Below, piece after piece: positions 37,850 through 47,315 of a stretch of DNA of 64,000 bases. The DNA comes from Brevundimonas sp. LM2 (GTDB taxonomy: Bacteria > Pseudomonadota > Alphaproteobacteria > Caulobacterales > Caulobacteraceae), in assembly GCF_002002865.1 (NCBI RefSeq), contig NZ_CP019508.1, positions 930,001-994,000 on the forward strand, read 5' to 3'. The first letter of the stretch is position 1, and each line of letters starts with the position of its first letter. A program made the translations under genes and the position numbers. The notes below the pieces were generated by a model, which had not been told where the DNA came from, did no database searches, and saw only the letters and a list, made by a program, of their open reading frames with translations.

Positions 37850-38548
37850 CTAGAAATCCAGATCCGCGTAGTGGCCGGCGGGGGCCAGGCCCTGGAAGCG
37901 GTCGGCCAGCAGGGGGCGGAAACAGGGGCGGGACTTGATGCGCATGTACCAGGTCTTCAGCCCCGGCCAGGACGCCCAGGCGATCTCGCCGAAATAGTCG
38001 AGGGTGGACAGATGGGCGGCGGCGACGATGTCGGCCTGGCTCAGGCGTCGCCCGGCCAGCCAGTCGCGGCGAGCCAGCAAAGCTTCCAGCACGGCCAGAT
38101 GGTGTTTCAGCGCCTCGCGGCCCTCGCGCAGCGCGCGCGCCTCGGGCGGGCCTAGACGCAGCAGTGGTTTCTCCATCCGCTCGTGCAGCAGGACGGCGTT
38201 GACCTCGTCGGTGAAGCGGCGGTCGAACCAGCCCGTCAGGCGGCGCACCTCGGCGCGCTCGGCGGCGTCGGCGGGCATCAGCAGCGGACCCTTCTGGGCG
38301 TCCTCGATCCAGCCCAGGATGGCGGGGGCTTCGCACAGGGTCAGGGCCGCGGGGCCGCCGACCTGCAGCACGGGTGGCATGCCCGAGGGGTTCAGGTCGC
38401 CCACCGGACAGTCGGCCTCCCAAGGCCGGACCAGCACCTCGGTCCAGGCGATCCGCGCCTCGCCCAAGGCCAGACGCGCGGCGCGCGAGCCGGGATCGAA
38501 AGGGAAATGGAACAGGACGTTCGCCGACATGGGGCGTGCATGGGCCAT
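37850..38548 (-). CDS. Glutathione S-transferase family protein
   Basis: 232 aa (ATG 38530 is an in-frame alternative start). The N-terminal thioredoxin-like domain shows FHFPFDPGSRAARLALGEA and NPSGMPPVLQ with the cis-Pro, then LCEAPAILGWIED. The C-terminal helical domain contains RRLSQADIVAAAHLSTLDYFGEIAW. A Ser or Tyr near residue 16-20 could be the thiol activator. Cytosolic; substrate unknown. Confidence 0.85.
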   Translation of the reverse strand: MAHARPMSANVLFHFPFDPGSRAARLALGEARIAWTEVLVRPWEADCPVGDLNPSGMPPVLQVGGPAALTLCEAPAILGWIEDAQKGPLLMPADAAERAEVRRLTGWFDRRFTDEVNAVLLHERMEKPLLRLGPPEARALREGREALKHHLAVLEALLARRDWLAGRRLSQADIVAAAHLSTLDYFGEIAWASWPGLKTWYMRIKSRPCFRPLLADRFQGLAPAGHYADLDF

Positions 38549-38566
38549 TGCCCGTTAAATCCGCGT

Positions 38567-39493
38567 TTACGGTGTCGCCCAGGGCGAGACGGGCACGGCG
38601 GGCCGAACCCCGCGCGGGTCGGCGTGGATCAGCACCTCGGAGTCCGGGAAGGCGGCGGTCACGCGCCGCTCGGCTTCCACCACCAGGGCGTGGGCCGCTT
38701 CGAACGACAGGGTGGGGTCCAGGTCGATGTGCATCTGGGCCAGCAGGCGGTTGCCCGACATCCGCGTGCGCAGCTGATGCACGCCCTCGACCCGGGGATC
38801 GGACAGGACGGCCTGGGTCAGGGCGACGCGATCCGCCTCGGGCACCTCGCGGTCCAGCAGCTGATCCCCGGCCGCTTTCAGAACGCCGTAGGCCCCCCAG
38901 AACAGCCAGACGGCAACGACCAGGCCGGCGGCCGCGTCCAGGCCCGGCGCGCGCAGCCAGGCCCCCGAGACGACGCCGATCAGCACGACCACGCTGGCGG
39001 CCAGGTCGGCGGCGTAGTGGGCCCGATCGGCGGACACGGCCATGGATCCCGACGCCTTCAGCGAGCGGGTCTGCAGCCAGACCAGACCGCCGGTGAGGAC
39101 CATGGAGATCAGCACCACCCCGACCGCCCAGACGCCGCCGGACACCGGATAGGGGTCGAAGATGCGCAGGATGGCTTCCCAGCCGATGAAGGCGGCCGAG
39201 GCGAAGACCAGCCCGGCCTGGACCAGGGCGGCCATGGCCTCGCCCTTGCCATGGCCGTGGCGGTGGCTGGCGTCCTGTGGCCGCGCCGCCCAGCGCACGG
39301 CATAGAAGGTGGTCAGAGAGGCGATCAGGTCCAGGGCGGAGTCGGCCAGGGAGGCCAGGATCGAGATCGAGCCGGAGGCGCCCAGGGCAAAGGCCTTGAG
39401 CGCGATCAGGACCACCGCGACCCCGACGGACAGGCCCGTGATCTGACGCGCGGTCAGGACGGCGAAGGACGGCGAAGCGACGGGGGAGGTCAT
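38567..39493 (-). CDS. Cation diffusion facilitator (FieF/YiiP-like) transporter
   Basis: 308 aa, six membrane helices. Helix 2 has the metal site SLADSALDLIASL (D-x-x-x-D), the histidine loop ASHRHGHGKGEAMA follows, and helix 5 has DRAHYAADLAASVVVL. The C-terminal cytoplasmic domain includes HQLRTRMSGNRLLAQMHIDLD. ATG 39493 is preferred; a TTG upstream only adds Arg-rich residues. Exports Zn2+, Fe2+ or related ions by proton antiport. Confidence 0.9.
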   Translation of the reverse strand: MTSPVASPSFAVLTARQITGLSVGVAVVLIALKAFALGASGSISILASLADSALDLIASLTTFYAVRWAARPQDASHRHGHGKGEAMAALVQAGLVFASAAFIGWEAILRIFDPYPVSGGVWAVGVVLISMVLTGGLVWLQTRSLKASGSMAVSADRAHYAADLAASVVVLIGVVSGAWLRAPGLDAAAGLVVAVWLFWGAYGVLKAAGDQLLDREVPEADRVALTQAVLSDPRVEGVHQLRTRMSGNRLLAQMHIDLDPTLSFEAAHALVVEAERRVTAAFPDSEVLIHADPRGVRPAVPVSPWATP

Positions 39494-39620
39494 CCTCGCC
39501 CTTCTCGCCCATCGTCCTCCAATTGCCAAGGATGCGGTCGTCGCAGACCGGTGTTAGCGCGCTGGTCACGAAACCGCCGCATGGTAGGGCGCAGTTTGGT
39601 TAATCGGCCGGGGGAAGACG

Positions 39621-40829
39621 ATGATGCCAGGGGTAGGGCAGTGGGCAGGCGAGGCGGCGGATCGGTGGATCCCGCGCGAAGACGCCCTGTCGCTGCTGGG
39701 CGTCAAACCCCAGACCCTCTACGCCTATGTCAGCCGGGGCCGGATCGCGGCCCGTTCGGATCCGCTCGACCCGCGCCGAAGCCTGTATGCCGCCGCCGAC
39801 GTGGCCCGGCTGAAGGGCATCTCGGGGTTCGAAGCGATCGGACAGGTCCTGCCGTTCGAACCGGCGGTCAAGGGCGAGGCGGTGGTGCAGTCCTCCGTCA
39901 GTTTCGTCGCCGACGGCCGCCTCTATTATCGCGGGCGCGACGCCTCGGAATGGGCCCAGACGGCCACCGTCGAGGAGACCGCGCGGCTCCTGTGGGGCTG
40001 CGGGGCCACCAACCCCTTCGCCGGGTTGGGGGTGCGGGTCGACAGCGTCGGCGGGGCCTCGCACCGCGCGCGTCTGTTCGCCGCCCTGTCGCGCCGGGCG
40101 GAAGAGGACCTGCCGTCCACCGGGCGCGACCCCGACGCCCTGCGGCGCGAAGCCGCCACGGTGCTGAACGAGGTGATCGACGCCGTCGCCGGTCCGGGGC
40201 CGAGGCTGTTCTTTCACCAGCGGCTGGCGCGCGGCTGGAAGGTGCTGGAGCGCGACAGCGTGCATCTGCGGCGCGCCCTGGTGCTGGCGGCGGATCATGA
40301 CCTCAATCCGGCCGTCCTGGCCACGCGGGCGGCGGCCTCCGGCGGGGCGTCCCCGGCCGGTGCCGCCATGGCCGGTCTGGTCGCCCTGTCCAGCTCGCCG
40401 GTCGCGCGCAACCTAAAGGCGGCGACCGCCTATGTCGCCGAGGCGCGCCGCGATCCGGTCGGGGCGGCGCAGCGGCATCTGACGAGCGACGGGGCGATCC
40501 CGGGCTTCGGCAGCGACAGCTTCCGCCATGGTGACCCGCGCGCCGATGCGATGCTGGCCCTGGCCGAACTACCCGGTGATCTGCTGGCCATTCTGCGCGA
40601 GGCGGAGGCCGCCGGCGGGGCCCGGGCCGGGTTCGCGGCGGCCCTGGCCGTGCTGGCGCGCCGGCTGGACCTGCCGCGCGACGGGGCGCTGGACGTGTTG
40701 CTGATCGGGCGCCTGCCCGGTCTGATGGCGCATGCGCTGGATCAGATCACGGATGGCTCGCCTATTCGCGCCCGACTGCGCTATGTGGGGCCCAGACCGG
40801 GCGGCGAGGGGGCTGACGCCGGGGCATAA
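39621..40829 (+). CDS. Citrate-synthase-fold protein with N-terminal helix-turn-helix
   Basis: 402 aa. Residues about 15-65 ([25 protein letters not shown], read in two parts, then [10 protein letters not shown]) are a MerR/excisionase-like winged helix. The rest is a full-length citrate synthase fold with [15 protein letters not shown] and a C-terminal [12 protein letters not shown]...[11 protein letters not shown]. Where family enzymes have SGPxHGGA, this protein has SSSPVARN (about 254-261), and where they have GFGH it has GFGS (about 295-298). Both catalytic histidines are therefore missing. More likely a regulator than an enzyme. Confidence 0.8.
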   Translation: MMPGVGQWAGEAADRWIPREDALSLLGVKPQTLYAYVSRGRIAARSDPLDPRRSLYAAADVARLKGISGFEAIGQVLPFEPAVKGEAVVQSSVSFVADGRLYYRGRDASEWAQTATVEETARLLWGCGATNPFAGLGVRVDSVGGASHRARLFAALSRRAEEDLPSTGRDPDALRREAATVLNEVIDAVAGPGPRLFFHQRLARGWKVLERDSVHLRRALVLAADHDLNPAVLATRAAASGGASPAGAAMAGLVALSSSPVARNLKAATAYVAEARRDPVGAAQRHLTSDGAIPGFGSDSFRHGDPRADAMLALAELPGDLLAILREAEAAGGARAGFAAALAVLARRLDLPRDGALDVLLIGRLPGLMAHALDQITDGSPIRARLRYVGPRPGGEGADAGA

Positions 40830-40840
40830 TCGGGGTTTTC

Positions 40841-41647
40841 ATGTCTGACTGGCTGGCGGCGATCATCCTTGGCCTGGTCGAGGGGCTGACCGAATTCATT
40901 CCCGTCTCGTCCACCGGCCACCTGCTGCTGCTCGGCCATTTCATGGGCTTCGAGAGCGAGGGCAAGACGTTCGAGATCGTGATCCAGCTGGGGGCCATCC
41001 TGGCGATCATCAGCGTCTATTTTCAGCGCCTTTGGGCCCTGGCCACGCGCTGGCCGCACGACGCCCAGGCGCGCCATTTCATCATCGGAGTGGTGATCGC
41101 CTTCCTGCCGGCCGCCTTCGCCGGGGTCTTTCTGTACGACATCATCAAGGAGATCTTCTTCGAGACACCGGTGATCATCTGCATCGCCCTGATCGTCGGA
41201 GGCGTCCTGCTGCTGTTGCTGGATCGGATGAAGCGGGTCCCGAAATACCTCGACGTCAACACCTACCCCTTCCGCGTCTACGGCCTGATCGGCCTGTTCC
41301 AGTGTCTGGCCCTGCTGCCTGGCGTATCGCGATCCGGAGCGACGGTGGCGGGCGGTCTGCTGCTGGGCACCGACAAGCGGTCGGCGGCGGAGTTCACCTT
41401 CTTCCTGGCCCTGCCGACCATGGGCGGGGCGGTCGCCTATGACCTGTTCAAGAGCCGCAACGACCTCGATTTTACCGATATCGGCCTGATCGTCGTCGGC
41501 TTCGTCACGGCCTTCCTGACGGCCCTGGTGGTGGTGCGGTTCCTGCTCGACTTCATTTCCAAGCACGGATTCGCGCCCTTCGCCTGGTGGCGGATCGCGA
41601 TCGGAACCCTGGGTCTGGCCCTGCTCTGGGCCGGCGTCGGCGGCTGA
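40841..41647 (+). CDS. uppP: Undecaprenyl-diphosphatase UppP (BacA)
   Basis: 268 aa membrane enzyme that dephosphorylates undecaprenyl-PP to recycle the lipid carrier for peptidoglycan. The N-terminal [14 protein letters not shown] and the [11 protein letters not shown] motif contain the catalytic Glu, Ser and Arg. About eight helices. Starts 11 bases after the citrate-synthase-like gene. Confidence 0.96.
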   Translation: MSDWLAAIILGLVEGLTEFIPVSSTGHLLLLGHFMGFESEGKTFEIVIQLGAILAIISVYFQRLWALATRWPHDAQARHFIIGVVIAFLPAAFAGVFLYDIIKEIFFETPVIICIALIVGGVLLLLLDRMKRVPKYLDVNTYPFRVYGLIGLFQCLALLPGVSRSGATVAGGLLLGTDKRSAAEFTFFLALPTMGGAVAYDLFKSRNDLDFTDIGLIVVGFVTAFLTALVVVRFLLDFISKHGFAPFAWWRIAIGTLGLALLWAGVGG

Positions 41648-41684
41648 CTTGTCAGGGGGCGGATTTCGGAGGACGCTCTGCGTC

Positions 41685-42005
41685 ATGACCGACCATCCTG
41701 CCCCGGGCCAACGCTACGCCTCGTTCGAGGCCTTCTATCCCTACTATATCCACGAGCACTCGAACCAAACCTGCCGCCGGATCCATGTGGTCGGCTCGGG
41801 ACTGGTGATCGCGGCTGCCATCCTGGGCCTGTTCGTCAGCGCCTGGTGGTTCATGGCCATGCCGGTGATCGGCTACGGTTTCGCCTGGGTCGGCCATTTC
41901 TTCTTTGAGAAGAACCGGCCGGCGACGTTCCAGTATCCGCTGTGGAGCCTGATGGGCGACTGGCGCCTGTTCTTCGAGACCATCAGCGGCCGTCGCCGCT
42001 TCTGA
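41685..42005 (+). CDS. DUF962 (Mpo1-like) membrane protein
   Basis: 106 aa. Segments YPYYIHEHSNQTCRRIHVVG, a two-helix core and WVGHFFFEKNRPATF match the DUF962/YGL010w family, whose yeast member Mpo1 is an Fe-dependent dioxygenase of 2-hydroxy fatty acids. The family histidines are kept (HEH, H in RIHV, GHFFFEKN). ATG 41685 with GGAGG upstream is chosen. Confidence 0.82.
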   Translation: MTDHPAPGQRYASFEAFYPYYIHEHSNQTCRRIHVVGSGLVIAAAILGLFVSAWWFMAMPVIGYGFAWVGHFFFEKNRPATFQYPLWSLMGDWRLFFETISGRRRF

Positions 42006-42085
42006 CGTCGGGCGATCACCGTTCCGTCAGTCGACTCCCGACGCGAGGCGGTGCAGTCTGCGCGCTGGGCGTCGGGATTCTCGAG

Positions 42086-42610
42086 ATGATCGCACATATC
42101 AAACGCCGGCTGGGTCAATACGGCGCGCTCTGGGTCGGGGCGTTCCTCCTGGCCGGTCTGGCCATCCTGGTCGCCACGGCCTTCGCCGACCTGATCGTCG
42201 CGGTGGACCTCGTCCTGCCGGTGATGCTGGCGGGGACGGCCCTGGGGCTGGGGATCGGCGTGATCGCCACCCTGCTGTCCGGGCAGGCTGTCGGTACCAA
42301 GCTGATCGTCCTGGCCCTGGCGATCGTGCTGAGCCTGCCGCTGCTGTGGGCCCCCGTGGCGGCCGCCGTGGTCCTCGCCTTCTTCGCCGACCGGTCGATC
42401 GAATATTCCCTGATCTATGCCGGGTTCCAGATCGGGATCAGCGAGCTGCTGTTCCCGCTGGACGAATGGGTGCGGTCGGGGGCGGTGTTCGGCAGCGTCT
42501 GGGCCCTGTTCCAGGGCATCGCCACGGTGGTCGGTTTCATCTCGGCCCTGTCCAACATCTGGCCCCTGCTGCGCCGCGCCCTTGGAGCCGAGCCCGCCCC
42601 CGCCGCCTAG
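42086..42610 (+). CDS. Four-helix membrane protein, function unknown
   Basis: 174 aa with four or five hydrophobic helices (YGALWVGAFLLAGLAILVA, VDLVLPVMLAGTALGLGI, KLIVLALAIVLSLPLLW and a late VWALFQGIATVVGF) separated by short loops. No motif recognised. The stop overlaps the stop of the next gene on the other strand (CTAG). Confidence 0.6.
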   Translation: MIAHIKRRLGQYGALWVGAFLLAGLAILVATAFADLIVAVDLVLPVMLAGTALGLGIGVIATLLSGQAVGTKLIVLALAIVLSLPLLWAPVAAAVVLAFFADRSIEYSLIYAGFQIGISELLFPLDEWVRSGAVFGSVWALFQGIATVVGFISALSNIWPLLRRALGAEPAPAA

Positions 42611-43182
42611 TCGCCGGTGCGCGTCAGCCGGGTCTGGTTGCGAAAGCGCCAGGCGGCATCATCAGCCCCGACCGGGCGGACGGCCTTGACCTCCAGCAGG
42701 GTGTAGCCGTCGCGGGTCTCGGTGACGCGGATGTCGGCGGGCGCGTCGTCGTCCTCGCCGGTCCGCGTGTAGATCAGGGTCCAGTGGGTGGGGTCTGTGA
42801 CACTCCCGACGCGCACCGCCTCGGTGTCCAGCTCCGGCGCGCGACCGGCGCGGAAACTGGCCGAGGTCGAGGTGCCGGCGGCGGGGTCGTCGAGGCTGAC
42901 GGTGGTGATCCAGACCGGCCTGGACGGCCCGTCGTCGAACAGCGACTGGCGCACCAGGGTGGCGCCGTCGCCGGGCGTTGTGATGGTGGTGGTCACCGGG
43001 ATCTCGACCAGGGCGTCGGTCTGGTAATCGCGATAGCCCAGGGCCCCGGACCATTGGCCGACCAGGCCGAGGCGCAGGTCGGTGGCGCTGGGTCGGTCCT
43101 GCGGGCCGGCTGCGGCGGGCGCAGGCATGAGCAGGGCCAGGGTCAACAGCAGCGGGGCGGCAGCGATCGTGCGGGTGATCAT
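42607..43182 (-). CDS. Secreted protein of unknown function
   Basis: 191 aa. MITRTIAAAPLLLTLALLMP ends in APAAAGP, a type I signal peptide. The mature chain is beta-rich, with LVGQWSGALGYRDYQTD and WRFRNQTRLTRTGD at the ends, suggesting a barrel or lipocalin-like fold; no family recognised. It starts 14 bases after the S41 protease gene and is probably in the same operon. Confidence 0.6.
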   Translation of the reverse strand: MITRTIAAAPLLLTLALLMPAPAAAGPQDRPSATDLRLGLVGQWSGALGYRDYQTDALVEIPVTTTITTPGDGATLVRQSLFDDGPSRPVWITTVSLDDPAAGTSTSASFRAGRAPELDTEAVRVGSVTDPTHWTLIYTRTGEDDDAPADIRVTETRDGYTLLEVKAVRPVGADDAAWRFRNQTRLTRTGD

Positions 43183-43196
43183 GGTCGGGCTCCGGA

Positions 43197-44663
43197 TCAT
43201 GCGGCAAGGATGTCGGCGGTGGCGGCGGCCATCTGCGGGTCGGTTCCGGCAACGATGTCGGCGGCGGTCGTCGGCACGTACCGGTCGGGGACGATGCCCG
43301 CATCGGGCTGCGGCCCGTCGGGCATCGTGGCGATGAGCGGCAGGTCGACCTCGATGCGCGACGCGGGCAGCCGCAGGAAGAAGAAGGCTCCGCCGTTGAT
43401 GCCGCGCCGGTTGCCGCCCGTCGGCGTGCCGATCAGGGTGGCGAGGCCGCTGTCCTTGACCGTCTGGGCGAAGGCGAAGGTGGCCGAGGAGTTGCTGGCG
43501 TCGCACAGCACCACGACCGGCCCGGCGAAGCGCCGTCCGGCCGGTCGAATGAGGGTGGGCGCGTCGCCGTCGTCGTAGCGGGTCAGGCGGTAGAGGCCCC
43601 TGTCGTCCGGGCCGAGGGCCGCCTCGCCCCAATCCAGGAAGCTCCGGTCCCAGGTGTCGAGATAGGGCCACAGAGCCTCGGGCGCGCGGCGGTAGCGGGT
43701 GAAGCGCCGGTTCATGGGCAGGGCCAGGTCGGACGCGACGAGGCGCGTCAGGATGACGTTGCCGCAGTCCTCGCCGCCTTCGTTGCCGCGCAGGTCGACG
43801 ATCAGCCCCCTGGCTCCGTCGCCGGTCAGGTCGTCCATGACGCCCCCCAGCCAGGTCTCCCAGTCGAAGGTCGAATTGTACAGGGCCCAGCCGGGCATGG
43901 TCAGGCGGGCGATGCCGTCCGCCCCGCGCGCCAGGGTCCAGGGATTGGCCGCGCCGGTCGGCTGGACCGCGCTCGGGGCCCCGGCCTGTCGCTCCGCCAG
44001 GGTCAGAAGGGTGCCGCGCACGACGCGCCCGTCGGCCAGGGTGAAGGCGGCCCGGTCGACGAGCCCCGGCAGAACCAGCGGCAGGTGGATGTCCGCCGTC
44101 TCATAGGTGTCGTCGCCGCGCACCGCCATCAGACTGATCCGCTTGGCGTCGTTGTGCCCGTCGGCGCGCGCCAGAGGGATCAGGCGGGCCAGGAGGTCGC
44201 GGGTCGGGATGCCGTTTATGGCCGTGACAGCGGTCCCGCGCGGGAACAGTCCTTCGGCGGAGTCGTCGCGCGTCACCACCATCCGCCCGTCGATCCAGAC
44301 GTAGCGGAACGGCACCAGTTCGCGGCCTGGATACAGCCGATCGCGCAGCGCCGCCTCGCCATTGTAGGGGCTGGGATAGGTGTGGCCGCAGCGGACCGCG
44401 GCGGTGACGCGGGTCAGGGCCAGGAAACGCGCGCGGAACGCGGCCGGGGCCTTCCATGCGGTGGACAGGCCGTCCAGGCGCCCGGTCATCTGTTCGGGCG
44501 TGCTGTAGCGATAGAGGCCGGAATGCAGCGCCTGCCAGGCCTGTCGCAGGATCTCGACGTCGCCGGACCAGTCCTCGGTCACGGCGTCTTGGGCGAAGGC
44601 CGGGGTGGCGGTGGCCAGGGCGAGGCCCCCGGACAGGTGCAGCAGGCGACGGCGGGACAGCAT
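43197..44663 (-). CDS. S41-family peptidase, exported
   Basis: 488 aa. MLSRRRLLHLSGGLALATATPAFAQ has twin arginines and an AFAQ cleavage site. S41/tail-specific protease core: GLIVDLRGNEGG and VVVLCDASNSSATFAFAQT with the candidate nucleophile Ser, followed by LIGTPTGGNRRGINGG. It lacks a clear N-terminal PDZ of the CtpA type. Lies between a membrane-anchored AraC regulator and a secreted protein, with 14 and 39-base gaps. Confidence 0.85.
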   Translation of the reverse strand: MLSRRRLLHLSGGLALATATPAFAQDAVTEDWSGDVEILRQAWQALHSGLYRYSTPEQMTGRLDGLSTAWKAPAAFRARFLALTRVTAAVRCGHTYPSPYNGEAALRDRLYPGRELVPFRYVWIDGRMVVTRDDSAEGLFPRGTAVTAINGIPTRDLLARLIPLARADGHNDAKRISLMAVRGDDTYETADIHLPLVLPGLVDRAAFTLADGRVVRGTLLTLAERQAGAPSAVQPTGAANPWTLARGADGIARLTMPGWALYNSTFDWETWLGGVMDDLTGDGARGLIVDLRGNEGGEDCGNVILTRLVASDLALPMNRRFTRYRRAPEALWPYLDTWDRSFLDWGEAALGPDDRGLYRLTRYDDGDAPTLIRPAGRRFAGPVVVLCDASNSSATFAFAQTVKDSGLATLIGTPTGGNRRGINGGAFFFLRLPASRIEVDLPLIATMPDGPQPDAGIVPDRYVPTTAADIVAGTDPQMAAATADILAA

Positions 44664-44702
44664 GGAGACCTCCGGGGAGCGATGTCCGGAGCCTGGCTGG
44701 GT

Positions 44703-45875
44703 TCAGCCCGGCACGCGCCTCATTTCCGGCAAGGGCGGCGAAAAATCAGGATCTGAGACGCCGCGCCGGTAGCGCGAGGGGGCGAGGCCGAACCGGACCT
44801 GGAAGGCGCGGTTGAAACTGGCCTTGGAACTGAAGCCGGCGTCGTAGGCCAGGGCCAGCAAATCGGCGGTCGACCCGGCCTCCAGCGCGGCGGCGACCGC
44901 TTCGGCGCGGACGCCGTTGATCCAGGCCGAGAAGTTGACGCCCAGGCCCAGGTTGATCGCCCGCGACAACCGCCCGGTGTTGGTGCCCAGCCGTCGCGCC
45001 AGAACCGGCAGGCTGAGGTCGGGCTCCCGAGCCCAGCCGGCCTCGCGCAGGCGGGCGTCGAAACCGGCCGCGACGGCGACCCAGTCGGGGGCGACCGTCG
45101 GCTCGGCCGGGACGGGGTCGGGTGCCGACCGGTCCAGCACGGGGAACCGCAGCGTCGCGTGCCGCCAGCCCTCGACCCCCAGGTACAGGCCGATGGCGAC
45201 CAACGACAGGTAGAGGCCGGTCTCCTGGAAGAAGTCGATGCCGCCGCTCAGCCAGTCCCAAAGCGTGAAGCCGGCATAGAGGGCCAACACCGCGACCAGG
45301 GCGACGATGACGCGCGTCAGCCAGCCGGTGGCGAACCGGTCGTCGTCGCTGCGCGCCTGGACCAGATCGCGGCGATAGACGGCGAGCAATCGAAGCGAGG
45401 CCGCGGCGTAGAGGCCCAGCGACCCCAGCAGGGCCAGGTCGAACGCCGGGCTGACGACACCGCGATGGCCGCCCGTGTACCAGTCCCATTTGACGTCGAG
45501 CGGCAGGGCGAAACACACCAGGAAATACCCCAGCTGCATCACGGGCGGCGCCAGGTGCAGGCCGAACCGGTCCGGCAACCGGCCGCGCACCAGGGCGTGG
45601 GTATAGGCGAACAGCAGGGGCGGCAGGGCCAGGGGGAGGGCGAAGGGCGCGAAGGTCAGCCAGCGCCAGGCGTCATAGGCTCCCGCGAAGCCGATGGTGT
45701 AGGGCGTCACCACGCCGGCCAGCACGACCAGGACGGCCGTCAGCAGGCGGTTCGCCAGCGCATTGGGGCCCTGCCGGGCGATGGCTGCGGCGAGCAGCAG
45801 AAGCTGCAGGCTGGCGAATCCCAAAATCGCCACGCGCCAGCCGAAAGACAGGGTCACGCCATCCATGCGCGACAC
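44703..45875 (-). CDS. Membrane-anchored AraC-family regulator
   Basis: 390 aa (or from the internal ATG 45866). The first 245 residues hold seven hydrophobic helices. The C-terminal 120 residues are an AraC DNA-binding domain: SLPVLARRLGTNTGRLSRAINLGLGVNFSAWINGVRAEA (split), LALAYDAGFSSKASFNRAFQVRFGLAPSRYRR. This layout suggests a sensor that reads the membrane or periplasm and binds DNA at the inner face. Next to an exported S41 protease. Confidence 0.8.
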   Translation of the reverse strand: MSRMDGVTLSFGWRVAILGFASLQLLLLAAAIARQGPNALANRLLTAVLVVLAGVVTPYTIGFAGAYDAWRWLTFAPFALPLALPPLLFAYTHALVRGRLPDRFGLHLAPPVMQLGYFLVCFALPLDVKWDWYTGGHRGVVSPAFDLALLGSLGLYAAASLRLLAVYRRDLVQARSDDDRFATGWLTRVIVALVAVLALYAGFTLWDWLSGGIDFFQETGLYLSLVAIGLYLGVEGWRHATLRFPVLDRSAPDPVPAEPTVAPDWVAVAAGFDARLREAGWAREPDLSLPVLARRLGTNTGRLSRAINLGLGVNFSAWINGVRAEAVAAALEAGSTADLLALAYDAGFSSKASFNRAFQVRFGLAPSRYRRGVSDPDFSPPLPEMRRVPG

Positions 45876-45915
45876 TAGGACGACGGGGGGGCGCTTCGCA
45901 AAGCGCCGATCGGCG

Positions 45916-46470
45916 TCAGTTGGACGCGGTGTTCCAGGCGGGCGGGCAGCCGTCGAAACGGCCGGCGTTGGAAATGGTCAGCCGCTGCTGGTTGAAGCGC
46001 ATCACGGGCTGCATCGAGCCCCGGCCATTGCCGGTGAACAGGTCGACGCGCTGGCCGCGGATCGCGCCGCCGGTGTCCGATGCGTACCAGTAGCCGTCGT
46101 GCAGCGAGCCGTCGGGCATCCGCATGCCCACCGTCTCGCGGATGAAGACCCGGGTGCGGCGAGGAATGACGCGGGGATCGGTGGCCAGGGTGCGCATCGC
46201 CACCGGACGGCAGCCCAGCGAATCGTTGCCGGTCGCCCCGCCGCCACCGGCGTGATAGAGGCTGGCCTTGGCGTTCCAGTCGGGATCGCGGGCCATCAGG
46301 TCGGCCTGCTCGGCGGTCAGATCGGCCGAACCCTCGTCGGAACCGTTCGCGTTTTCAGGGCTTTCCACGACGACCGGATCGGCGGCGACAGCCGCTTCAT
46401 AGGTGATCGGATCGGCAGCCGGGAAGGCTGCGGCCCAAAGCATGGCGAACGCCGCGAGGGTGCTGAACAC
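45916..46470 (-). CDS. 3D-domain protein (MltA-like barrel)
   Basis: 184 aa. The signal-like N-terminus MFSTLAAFAMLWAAAFPAAD is followed by a linker and a 3D domain with the three conserved Asp in YWYASDTGGAIRGQRVDLFTG (split). The 3D domain is the catalytic core of MltA-type lytic transglycosylases and of YuiC. PRVIPRRTRVFI precedes it. Likely acts on peptidoglycan; activity is inferred. Confidence 0.8.
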   Translation of the reverse strand: MFSTLAAFAMLWAAAFPAADPITYEAAVAADPVVVESPENANGSDEGSADLTAEQADLMARDPDWNAKASLYHAGGGGATGNDSLGCRPVAMRTLATDPRVIPRRTRVFIRETVGMRMPDGSLHDGYWYASDTGGAIRGQRVDLFTGNGRGSMQPVMRFNQQRLTISNAGRFDGCPPAWNTASN

Positions 46471-46692
46471 AGATCGAACTCGTCGTGACGCCGGCCCTCT
46501 GACCTAACCGGCAGGACGGGGTGTCGCCGTGGATCATGTTCAAAATGTGGCAATGTGGTTCCCTGCGGCCGGTTGTCCACCGTCGCGGATGGATCAGTCG
46601 CTGCTGGCCTGAGATAAGCGGAACCGGGGTTGGGCAACGTCCCGAAGCGCGATAGCAGTATTGGGCGATCATAAATCCTTTGCTGGGGTCCG

Positions 46693-47280
46693 ATGCTTAC
46701 TGCCTATGGAGATATTCGCTCGGGCAACTGCTTGAAGGTCAAGTGGATGCTGGACGCACTCGGCCGTGATTATCAGTGGGTCGCGCTGGATATCATGGCC
46801 GGCGAAAGCCGGACTCCGGAATTTCTCCTTTTGAATCCAAGCGGTCAGGTGCCGACCCTGGTCCTGGAGGACGGCCGCCCCCTGGCCCAGTCGAACGCCA
46901 TCCTGCTGCACCTGGCCGAGGGCAGCGCCTGGATTCCGGCGGACGCCTATGAGCGGGCGCGGATGTTCGAATGGCTGTTCTGGGAACAGTACAGTCACGA
47001 GCCCTATGTCGCCGTGGCCCGGTTCCAGCGCGTCTATGCGGGCCGTTCGGCGGCCGAGGTCGAGCCGCGCCTGATGGAACGCGGTCACGCTGCGCTCAGA
47101 CGGATGGAAGAGGCCCTGGCGGGTTCGGCCTGGCTGGCCGGAGGGGCGGGGGCCACCCTCGCCGACCTGGCCCTGGTCGCCTACACGCGCGTCGCCCCCG
47201 AAGGCGGCTTCGACCTCGGCCCCTATCCGAGCATACGGGATTGGATCGGGCGCGTGGAGGTCGCGTTCGGCATCACCTGA
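46693..47280 (+). CDS. Glutathione S-transferase family protein
   Basis: 195 aa. N-terminal thioredoxin-like domain: YGDIRSGNCLKVKWMLDALG, NPSGQVPTLVLEDG with the cis-Pro, and LAQSNAILLHLAEG. C-terminal helical domain ends near LADLALVAYTRVAPEGGFDLG. A Cys in the SGNCLK segment may serve as the active thiol, as in beta-class or Cys-type GSTs. Cytosolic. Confidence 0.87.
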   Translation: MLTAYGDIRSGNCLKVKWMLDALGRDYQWVALDIMAGESRTPEFLLLNPSGQVPTLVLEDGRPLAQSNAILLHLAEGSAWIPADAYERARMFEWLFWEQYSHEPYVAVARFQRVYAGRSAAEVEPRLMERGHAALRRMEEALAGSAWLAGGAGATLADLALVAYTRVAPEGGFDLGPYPSIRDWIGRVEVAFGIT

Positions 47281-47315
47281 TTCTTCTCGCTTTGCGGGAG
47301 AAGGAAAGACAGACG

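Noticed and set aside
46471..46692. Missed small gene between the 3D-domain gene and the GST
   Set aside because: Short frames there have no ribosome site or coding bias; it holds the divergent promoters.
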